Positions 7,009-13,055 of a stretch of DNA of 13,055 bases are shown here, piece by piece. Under the pieces are notes generated by a model that made no database searches, had not been told where the DNA came from, and saw only the letters and a list, made by a program, of their open reading frames with translations. Both the position numbers and the translations under genes were made by a program. The stretch comes from SIG440 sp045645905 (GTDB lineage Bacteria; Bacillota; Clostridia; Monoglobales; Monoglobaceae), in contig JAZRJT010000051.1 of assembly GCA_045645905.1 (NCBI GenBank), forward strand, positions 1 through 13,055. Direction: 5' to 3'. Positions within the stretch are counted from its first letter, which is position 1. Every line of letters begins with the position of its first letter.

Positions 7009-7305
7009 ATGACTATCGAAAAGAACTTAAGCGGTACAGAACTTAATGTAAAGGTGTCAGGCAGACTTGACACAACAACCGCACCGGAACTTGAAGCGTC
7101 TCTTAATGAGAGTTATAACGGTGTAACAAAACTTGTGCTTGATTTTGCTTCTCTTGAATACCTTTCATCTGCAGGACTTCGTGTACTGCTTCAGGCACAG
7201 AAGACAATGAACAAGCAAGGCGAAATGGTTGTAAGAAACGTAAACGAAACAATTTCGGAAATCTTTGAAGTAACTGGTTTTTCAGATGTTCTTACAATAG
7301 AGTAA
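7009..7305 (+). CDS. STAS-domain anti-sigma-factor antagonist (RsbV/SpoIIAA-like)
   Basis: A complete 98-residue single STAS domain. Strand one (LNVKVSGRLDTTTAPELE), the KLVLDFASLEYLSSAGLRVL core and the C-terminal helix EIFEVTGFSDVL are all present. Ser54 in YLSSAGL aligns with the phosphorylated Ser of SpoIIAA/RsbV, with Ser53 in place of Asp. In known systems the kinase (RsbW-like) phosphorylates this Ser and a PP2C phosphatase (RsbU-like) removes it; both partners are encoded downstream in the same operon. The start is fixed by AAGAGGT at 6994-7000. It is about 79% identical to the truncated STAS protein at 178-425, by eye over 82 residues, so the operon carries two paralogues flanking the purine genes. 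The output partner is unknown; the transporter tails at 2712 and 8267 are candidates. Confidence 0.93.
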   Translation: MTIEKNLSGTELNVKVSGRLDTTTAPELEASLNESYNGVTKLVLDFASLEYLSSAGLRVLLQAQKTMNKQGEMVVRNVNETISEIFEVTGFSDVLTIE

Positions 7306-7344
7306 TCGTTTTAAGAAAGTAGAACGGAGCCAAGGAGAATTTAT

Positions 7345-8262
7345 ATGCTCGACTTTAAGAAAATCACATTAGAAGACAAGGAAATATTGATGAAGTATCT
7401 TTATCGCTATGGAGAAAATTCCTGTCAACATTCTTTTGTTTCTATGTTTTGTATGGCAGAAAAATATGGGGATATGTACGCTGAAGATAACGGCTACATT
7501 TTTATACTCCGTAGCAGTAAATGCACCTCGGAGCATCGCATATATTTGTTCCCCATGGGAGATATGGAAAACAAAAAAGCTTTGATGGATGCTATATCAA
7601 AGATTCTTGAAGATGCAAAAGAGCATGGTAAAAAAGTCCGTTTCGAGACACTTACCCCAAAAGCCACTGATGCGATAAATTCTCTTTTCCCGGGACGTTT
7701 CAAATCAGAAAATATCCGTGATTATGCAGAATACATATATACACATGAAAAGCTTTCTCTTCTTCCGGGGAAAGAGCTTGCTTCAAAGCGATATGATATA
7801 AACACATTTTTCAGAGATTATGGCGAAAGATGTGTAATCGAAACGATTGGTCTTAAGCATATGGAAGAAATCAAGGCATTTCAGAAAGTGTGGCTTTCGG
7901 ATATGCTCAAAGATGCCGAAGATGTGCAGCTTGAACTTGAAAACACGGCAATCGGTATAGGACTTGACAATTTCTTTGAACTTGGACTTTCGGGAATTGT
8001 AATTTATGTGGACGGTAAAATGGCAGGATATGCATACGGTGCACCCATATCGGATGATTGCTATAATGTAATTATTGAAAAAGGTGACCGCAGTATTTCT
8101 GATATATACCGAATCTTAAACCGTGACCTTGTGCGTATGTGTTGTGATGGCTTTTCTTACATAAACCGTGAAGAGGATGTTGGAGTAGAAGGATTAAGAA
8201 AAGCAAAAATGTCTTACAAACCTGACATTCTTTTGGAAAAATATATTGTAACGGAGGTGTAG
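7345..8262 (+). CDS. DUF2156 (GNAT-fold, MprF C-domain-like) protein
   Basis: A 305-residue soluble protein that I recognise as DUF2156, the family related to the C-terminal catalytic domain of phosphatidylglycerol lysyltransferase (MprF) with a double GNAT-like fold. Supporting features are the N-terminal KYLYRYGENSCQHSF segment (family proteins start with a similar substrate-side region), an ELGLSGIVIYVDGKMAGYAYG strand pair, and the C-terminal YINREEDVGVEGLRKAKMSY block. No membrane segments. The family transfers acyl or aminoacyl groups from a charged donor such as aminoacyl-tRNA; neither donor nor acceptor can be inferred here. RBS AAGGAG (7332-7337). It lies 39 nt after the STAS gene and 4 nt before the EamA-like fusion, with that gene's RBS inside its end, so the two are probably co-translated. 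Confidence 0.8.
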   Translation: MLDFKKITLEDKEILMKYLYRYGENSCQHSFVSMFCMAEKYGDMYAEDNGYIFILRSSKCTSEHRIYLFPMGDMENKKALMDAISKILEDAKEHGKKVRFETLTPKATDAINSLFPGRFKSENIRDYAEYIYTHEKLSLLPGKELASKRYDINTFFRDYGERCVIETIGLKHMEEIKAFQKVWLSDMLKDAEDVQLELENTAIGIGLDNFFELGLSGIVIYVDGKMAGYAYGAPISDDCYNVIIEKGDRSISDIYRILNRDLVRMCCDGFSYINREEDVGVEGLRKAKMSYKPDILLEKYIVTEV

Positions 8263-8269
8263 GAAATTG
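8253..8269 (+). promoter_or_regulatory. RBS and TTG start of the EamA-like fusion gene
   Basis: GGAGGT at 8253-8258 lies 8 nt before a TTG codon at 8267-8269, directly after the TAG stop of the DUF2156 gene at 8260-8262. There is no competing ATG nearby with a comparable RBS, so TTG is taken as the start. It is the only non-ATG start among the well supported genes here. Confidence 0.75.
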
Positions 8270-10078
8270 AATAAGTTAGAAGCGAATATCTCGCTTGTTA
8301 TAATCACATTTTTTGCGGCAATTCAATATGTCTTTTTGTCGGGAGTTCCCGACACGGTTTCGCACTTTTCATTTTTGTGTATTACCAACCTGATAGGCTT
8401 TGTTATTACATTGGCGTTGTTTTTTTCAGAACTTTTCAGAGTAGATAAAAAACAACTTTTACAAAGTCTTGTTATGTCGCTTTTGCTATTTGGTTTTAAC
8501 ATTTTTCTGCTATTAGGTTCATCCGGAGTGGGAGCTACGGTAAGTGCGTGTGTTTTGTCGGCATACTTTGTATTTATTCCGGTGCTTGCCTTTGTACTTT
8601 ATCGCCAAAAGCCATCCATTAACAGCCTTATAGGAATTTTAATTGTGCTTTTGGGTCTGTTCTTTATGCTTGGGGCAGATGTTTCGGGACTCTTTAATCT
8701 GAATATTCTGTATCTTGTAATTGCCGATGTTTTCTTTGCACTTTATATTTTAATGGCAGACAAGTACACACAAGGCTCAAATCCTGCACTTCTTGCTATG
8801 GGACAGATGTTCTTCAATTTTATATTTGCATTACTGTTTTGGTCGGGCGAATCCCTGATATTGAAAACACCTATGTCAATTCCCGCAGAACCTGCGTTTT
8901 GGGGTAGTGCCATATTCATAGGATTTTTCATACGAGGACTTTATGGTATTGTTCAGATTAACGCTCAGCGTTATGTAAGTCCGCTTGCCACATCACTTAT
9001 TTTTTCAACAGAAATTGTGATGACAATGTTAATGTCGCCTGTTTTATCTGCACTATTTGGTGGAGTTCCCGAAGTAATAACTCCATTTAAGGTAGTAGGT
9101 GCCATAATCATGGTAATAGGAATTTTAGCAGCAGACGGTGCTATATGGGATGCAATTATAAACGGAGCAAAGCAAGAAAAAGGCAATTTCTCAATGTATA
9201 TGAAGCTGATGCTTTTATCGGTTGTCATTTATGCCGTCGTGGACATTCCAGTTCAGGCCACAGGCTTTTTGACCTTTGGCTCGTATGTAGGTATTAAAAA
9301 CTTTCTTGCCCCCGTACTTGGAATGCAGTTTGGTATTGTTGGTGTCATAGGTACACTTATAGCAACACTCCTTTCGGCTTTGGTGTTTAACACGCCTATG
9401 AACCTTGTACTTTTAGAATGTGTTTCAAATATTGTAATCGGAGTGGGTATATGGATTTTTTATAATTCATCGGGTAAATCACGCAAACCACAATATAAAA
9501 ACACAAATGATATAATATCCTATATCGTAATTCTTGCCCTGCTTTCTGCAGTAAGCGGACTTTTAAGCTATTTGTTTATAGAAGGCGGAGATTTTGTCAC
9601 AATCTTTGCAGGATATACTTCTATGGGACTATTGGTGGGTATTCCTGTAAATATAATGATAAGCGGCATTTTTTGCTTCAAGCCTATTGTTCGGTTATCG
9701 GGCAAAGTAAAATATGATATGGAAGGTTCTATAACCTCTGCGTCTGAAAGTCTTGCTATGATAAATGATATGATTGAGGAAACAGCACTTGATAAATTGG
9801 TAGGAAGAAAACGAATTTATGAAGTACAAAGCTGTGTTGAAGAACTTGCTATAAGAATTTTCAATACACTTCCTGACACAGAGATAAAAATATTGGTAGA
9901 TTACGGTGAATCAATCTCAATGAAATTCTCCTACATTGGAGAAAAATACAACCCGTTGCACATAAGAAAAGATGAAGATAAGCTCGATATTATAAGCCTT
10001 ACATTGGTTAAACACAGGGCACTTAGAGCTTCATATAAATACATAAAAAAGGAAAACAATATACACATAGTAGTGTAA
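8267..10078 (+). CDS. EamA/DMT transporter-like membrane protein with C-terminal degenerate RsbW-like domain
   Basis: A 603-residue three-part protein. Residues 1-292 have about ten membrane helices and the two-repeat layout of EamA/DMT metabolite transporters. After a linker (293-308), residues 309-476 form a second membrane unit of about five or six helices; its GIKNFLAPVLGMQFGIVGVIG stretch recalls ECF-S-like or sensor membrane domains, but I cannot name it. Residues 477-603 are soluble and resemble the RsbW-like protein at 12147: CVEELAIR (523-530) fits the N-box helix, SYIGEKYNPL fits FIDNGVPYDPL, and DIISLTLVKHRALRASYKYI fits DIGGLGIYMVKKSMDDIAYEY. The N-box Asn is Arg530, the DxG Asp is lost and GGLG is ISLT, so ATP binding and kinase activity are unlikely. 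It may be a transporter or receptor controlled by partner switching (inference). Substrate unknown. The next gene follows after 17 nt. Confidence 0.82.
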   Translation: MNKLEANISLVIITFFAAIQYVFLSGVPDTVSHFSFLCITNLIGFVITLALFFSELFRVDKKQLLQSLVMSLLLFGFNIFLLLGSSGVGATVSACVLSAYFVFIPVLAFVLYRQKPSINSLIGILIVLLGLFFMLGADVSGLFNLNILYLVIADVFFALYILMADKYTQGSNPALLAMGQMFFNFIFALLFWSGESLILKTPMSIPAEPAFWGSAIFIGFFIRGLYGIVQINAQRYVSPLATSLIFSTEIVMTMLMSPVLSALFGGVPEVITPFKVVGAIIMVIGILAADGAIWDAIINGAKQEKGNFSMYMKLMLLSVVIYAVVDIPVQATGFLTFGSYVGIKNFLAPVLGMQFGIVGVIGTLIATLLSALVFNTPMNLVLLECVSNIVIGVGIWIFYNSSGKSRKPQYKNTNDIISYIVILALLSAVSGLLSYLFIEGGDFVTIFAGYTSMGLLVGIPVNIMISGIFCFKPIVRLSGKVKYDMEGSITSASESLAMINDMIEETALDKLVGRKRIYEVQSCVEELAIRIFNTLPDTEIKILVDYGESISMKFSYIGEKYNPLHIRKDEDKLDIISLTLVKHRALRASYKYIKKENNIHIVV

Positions 10079-10095
10079 TCAAAGGGGAATTAAAG

Positions 10096-12150
10096 ATGGA
10101 AATGAAACGAAAACCCATTCGTAAAAAAATTCAGTCTATCGTTTTGCTGATTTCGATTATAGCACTTGTTCTGACGAGTGTTGTAGGTCTTTTCAGTATG
10201 CTTATGATAAAATCTGACAGTGAAATAGCTTTGACAAATCAGATGGAGCAAAACTTAAACAACATCGTAAGTGATAAAGCAGCGTTGGCGGACTCGGAAC
10301 TTGGAAAGTTTTCAGGTTACATTAAAGAATTTGCTGATTATGCAAATTGGCTCTACAAGCATCCTGATAGTTTTGTTGACAAAGAGGTTCTTCCTCCCGA
10401 TGCAAAAAATGCAGGAAAGTTTTCAATGCAGAGATACCTTACAACAGAGAATATTTCCGTTGATAGTATAAAAAACGAACTTTCGCTTTTGGGAAACCTT
10501 GAACAGATATGGAATCCCGTGATTTCTGCCAATAGCGAAATGATTACCACAATTTATATTGGAACAGAATCAGGATTTATGATTTCCTATGATCCGAATG
10601 CCGACCTTGGTGTTACAGAAGGAAGCTTTGAATCATACTTTAATTATTACGAATCATCCTGGTTTGTGGATGCCAAAACTGCAAAGGGCGTTTTCTTTAC
10701 CGATATGTATCCCGACTCTTACGGCAGAGGTCTTACAATTAGCTGTGTATCACCATTTTTTGACGAGAACGGCAAGTTTGCGGGAGCTGTCGCAATGGAT
10801 ATTTTGGTTACCGACCTTCACAGAGCGATTATTGATATTGACCTTGGCGAAGGTGCCTATGCTTTTCTTGTTGACAAAAACGCAGACATTATTGCTTCTC
10901 CCTATGTTGAGCTTGACCAGACAGAATTTGAAAACATCAAAGACGCTTCGAATTCGGCATATGAAATTTCAGAAAATATAATGAGTGGCAAAACAGGTGT
11001 ATCACTTACAAAGGACGGCGTTTACTATGCATACACTCCGATTTCGGGAACAGATTGGAAGCTTTGCATACATATCCCCGAAGCACTTATATTAGAACCC
11101 GTTGCACAAATGAACCATGATGTGGCAACTGTAATATTTGTATTCATAATTGTTTTTGCACTTATTATTGCTGTAGTATTCTATGCGGTGCGCCGTTTCA
11201 CAGAAAGGCTCACAAAACCGCTTATTGCACTTGGTGATGATGTTAAAACCATCAGTGACGGTAATCTTGACTATCGTGCAAAACTCTATTCAAATGATGA
11301 AATCAGTGACCTTGCAATAGGATTTAATAATATGGCGGCATCGCTTAAAACATATATTAACGACCTTACAGCGGTCACAGCCGAAAAAGAGCGTATCGGT
11401 GCAGAGCTTGACATTGCAAAGCATATTCAGGCATCAATGCTTCCTTGCATCTTCCCGGCGTTTCCTGAAAGACACGAGATTGACATTTTTGCTACTATGG
11501 ACCCTGCAAAAGAAGTCGGCGGCGATTTCTATGACTTCTTTATGGTGGATGACAGACATTTAGCAATCGTTATGGCAGACGTATCGGGCAAAGGTGTTCC
11601 CGCAGCACTCTTTATGGTTATCGGTAAAACACTTATCAAAGACCATACATTCCCGGACAGAGACCTCGGCGAAGTGTTCACAGCAGTTAATAATCTTCTT
11701 TGTGAAGCAAATAGCGAGGGGCTTTTCATCACAGCCTTTGAAGGCGTACTTGACCTTGTAACAGGCGAATTTACTTTTGTTAATGCAGGTCACGAAATGC
11801 CCTTTATCTGTAAGGCGGGCGGTAATTTTGAGCCTTACAAGATTCGTGCAGGATTTGTTCTTGCAGGTATGGAAAATATGAAATACAAAGCAGGCACAAT
11901 GCAGCTTGATGTAGGCGATAAAATATTCCAGTACACAGATGGTGTAACCGAGGCTACAAATATAAATAACGAGCTTTACGGAATGGATAGGCTCGGTGAG
12001 ATACTTAATAAAGTTAAAAACGGAACTCCGCACGAAATTCTTCCTGCAGTTAAGAAGAACATTGATGAATTTGTAGGCGAAGCACCGCAGTTTGATGATA
12101 TTACAATGCTTTGTCTTGAATACAAAGAAAGAATGGAGGATGCACAATGA
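10096..12150 (+). CDS. Membrane sensor with dCache, HAMP and SpoIIE/PP2C phosphatase (RsbU-like)
   Basis: A 684-residue transmembrane protein. TM1 (about 14-38) and TM2 (about 343-367) enclose a 300-residue extracellular part typical of dCache sensors (W189-F190-A193, then the MDI strand near 235, followed by a second lobe). A HAMP domain (about 368-425, TKPLIALGDDVKTISDGNLD) and a coiled coil lead into the SpoIIE/PP2C domain. Metal-binding acids are present: D477 (GGDFYD), D495 (ADVSGKG), D615 (YTDGVTEA) and D667-D668 (FDDITM). By family logic it dephosphorylates a STAS protein when its ligand binds outside the cell; the STAS proteins at 7009 and 178 are obvious targets. dCache domains often bind amino acids, purines or related small molecules, and the operon makes a purine or transported nutrient a candidate (inference). 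RBS AAAGGGG at 10081-10087. It overlaps the kinase gene by 4 nt. Confidence 0.93.
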   Translation: MEMKRKPIRKKIQSIVLLISIIALVLTSVVGLFSMLMIKSDSEIALTNQMEQNLNNIVSDKAALADSELGKFSGYIKEFADYANWLYKHPDSFVDKEVLPPDAKNAGKFSMQRYLTTENISVDSIKNELSLLGNLEQIWNPVISANSEMITTIYIGTESGFMISYDPNADLGVTEGSFESYFNYYESSWFVDAKTAKGVFFTDMYPDSYGRGLTISCVSPFFDENGKFAGAVAMDILVTDLHRAIIDIDLGEGAYAFLVDKNADIIASPYVELDQTEFENIKDASNSAYEISENIMSGKTGVSLTKDGVYYAYTPISGTDWKLCIHIPEALILEPVAQMNHDVATVIFVFIIVFALIIAVVFYAVRRFTERLTKPLIALGDDVKTISDGNLDYRAKLYSNDEISDLAIGFNNMAASLKTYINDLTAVTAEKERIGAELDIAKHIQASMLPCIFPAFPERHEIDIFATMDPAKEVGGDFYDFFMVDDRHLAIVMADVSGKGVPAALFMVIGKTLIKDHTFPDRDLGEVFTAVNNLLCEANSEGLFITAFEGVLDLVTGEFTFVNAGHEMPFICKAGGNFEPYKIRAGFVLAGMENMKYKAGTMQLDVGDKIFQYTDGVTEATNINNELYGMDRLGEILNKVKNGTPHEILPAVKKNIDEFVGEAPQFDDITMLCLEYKERMEDAQ

Positions 12151-12557
12151 AGGAACTAACCATTGCCGCAACAGTAGAAAATATTGAAACTGTAACAGAT
12201 TTTGTAAACGAGCAGCTTGAAGCACTTGATTGTCCTATGAAAGCTCAGATGCAGATCGACATTGCCATCGACGAGCTTTTCGGCAATATCGCCCACTACG
12301 CATACAATCCCGATGTAGGAGAAGCGACCGTTCGCGTGGAGGTTACCGAAGATCCTCTTGCCGTGGTAATCACCTTTATTGATAACGGCGTACCTTACGA
12401 TCCTCTTGCAAAAACCGATCCTGACACAACCCTTTCCGCAGAGGAAAGAGACATCGGCGGTCTTGGTATCTATATGGTGAAGAAGTCTATGGACGATATT
12501 GCCTATGAATACAAAGACGGACACAACATTTTGAAAATCAAGAAGAATTTGAATTAA
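12147..12557 (+). CDS. RsbW/SpoIIAB-like HATPase, anti-sigma factor-type serine kinase
   Basis: A 136-residue stand-alone GHKL ATPase domain of the RsbW/SpoIIAB class. The N-box IDELFGNIAHYAY (E43, N47), G1 box IDNG (D79, G81) and G2 box GGLGI (104-108) are intact, so it should bind Mg-ATP. Family members phosphorylate a STAS antagonist on serine and sequester a partner, often a sigma factor, when the STAS protein is phosphorylated. Its ATG overlaps the TGA of the phosphatase gene (ATGA, 12147-12150), so the two opposing enzymes are translationally coupled. The C-terminal IAYEYKDGHNILKI is the stretch best matched by the transporter tails at 2712-3803 and 8267-10078. No sigma factor gene is seen nearby, so the output is open. 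Confidence 0.93.
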   Translation: MKELTIAATVENIETVTDFVNEQLEALDCPMKAQMQIDIAIDELFGNIAHYAYNPDVGEATVRVEVTEDPLAVVITFIDNGVPYDPLAKTDPDTTLSAEERDIGGLGIYMVKKSMDDIAYEYKDGHNILKIKKNLN

Positions 12558-12571
12558 AGGATTATTGCAAA

Positions 12572-13055
12572 TGAAGAACTTAAACAAAAAACTTTTGACC
12601 TTCGGTATAGTTTTGTGTATGCTTCTCTCGTGTTTTTCGGGAGTGGTATTTGCAAAGGATACCGAAACAATCGTTATTCTTTATGAAAACGATGTTCATT
12701 GTGCAGTAGAGGGTTATTCTAAACTTGCAGCAATGAAAAATGAATTATCAGAAGATTATGAATATGTAGGCGTTGTATCCTCCGGCGACTTTGTTCAGGG
12801 CGGAACTCTTGGTGCAGTTTCCCGTGGTGAATACATAGTAAGCCTTATGAACCTTGTGGGATATGATGCCGTAACACTTGGTAATCACGAATTTGATTAT
12901 AAGCTCCCTCGCTTAAATGAGCTTGCAGAATTGATGAACACCGAACCTATCTCTTGTAACTTTCAAAAGATAGGTGAAACTGAATCATATTTTGAGCCGT
13001 ATTCCATCGTGCCCTACGGTGATGTGGATATAGCATATATCGGCATCACAACACC
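12572..13055 (+). CDS. Secreted 5'-nucleotidase/metallophosphatase (UshA-like), 3' end beyond window
   Basis: The first 161 residues of a longer protein cut by the window edge. Residues 1-28 are a signal peptide (charged start, hydrophobic core, likely cleavage after VVFA). The calcineurin-like metallophosphatase motifs follow in order: NDVH (first metal pair), SGDFVQGG and TLGNHEFDY. This arrangement fits the UshA/5'-nucleotidase family, which removes phosphate from nucleotides or UDP-sugars outside the membrane; the C-terminal substrate-binding domain would lie past 13055. A weak RBS (AAAGG, about 12557-12561) and a 14-nt gap after the kinase gene suggest the same transcript. An exported nucleotidase would supply nucleosides for deoD and the purine permease, matching the rest of the operon. 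Other substrates (2',3'-cyclic nucleotides, UDP-sugars) cannot be excluded. Confidence 0.88.

Noticed and set aside
11560..12225. Minus-strand ORF of 221 residues
   Set aside because: It is antisense to the PP2C domain and the start of the kinase gene; rich in Cys, Lys and Phe without any recognisable motif.

Overview
The window looks like a piece of a low-to-moderate GC Firmicutes genome of the Clostridia type, probably a gut Oscillospirales/Ruminococcaceae-like anaerobe from a metagenome or isolate assembly. This rests on the strong AGGAGG-type ribosome binding sites, a TTG start, the codon use, SpoIIE-type phosphatase signalling and the gene families present. No RNA gene, CRISPR array or mobile element was seen. 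Every believable gene lies on the + strand with gaps of 1 to 79 nt or short overlaps, so 178 to the right edge reads as one long operon or two abutting ones.

Left edge (1-177): this is not native sequence. Bases 94-177 match, from memory, the complete 84-nt BGI/MGI DNBSEQ adapter: the forward arm, a 10-nt barcode slot, then the reverse complement of the other arm. Base 1 and base 178 begin the same 54-nt sequence, which is what a read around a 177-nt circle (93-nt insert plus adapter) would give. The contig therefore appears to start in a chimeric read, and the first STAS gene is only believable from 178.

Purine block (446-6975): an HD-domain protein; a hexameric-type purine nucleoside phosphorylase (deoD) with Asn in place of the usual catalytic Asp; an amino-acid-type ABC permease and its ATPase; an AzgA/PbuG-type NCS2 purine permease; and adenine deaminase (ade). 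A secreted 5'-nucleotidase begins at 12572. Together these could convert extracellular nucleotides to nucleosides and bases, import them, and interconvert adenine and hypoxanthine.

Signalling block (7009-12557): a STAS anti-sigma-antagonist-like protein, a DUF2156 protein, an EamA transporter-like membrane protein, a transmembrane sensor with a SpoIIE/PP2C phosphatase (RsbU-like), and an RsbW-like HATPase kinase. This is a full partner-switching set (phosphatase, kinase, antagonist), but no sigma factor is visible.

The most unusual point is that two transport proteins, the ABC ATPase (2712-3803) and the EamA-like protein (8267-10078), each end in a domain resembling the RsbW-like kinase but lacking its ATP-binding residues. 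I infer that the STAS/kinase/phosphatase switch may act directly on transporters through these pseudokinase tails, coupling an extracellular signal to purine or amino acid uptake rather than, or as well as, to transcription. This is a hypothesis from sequence only.
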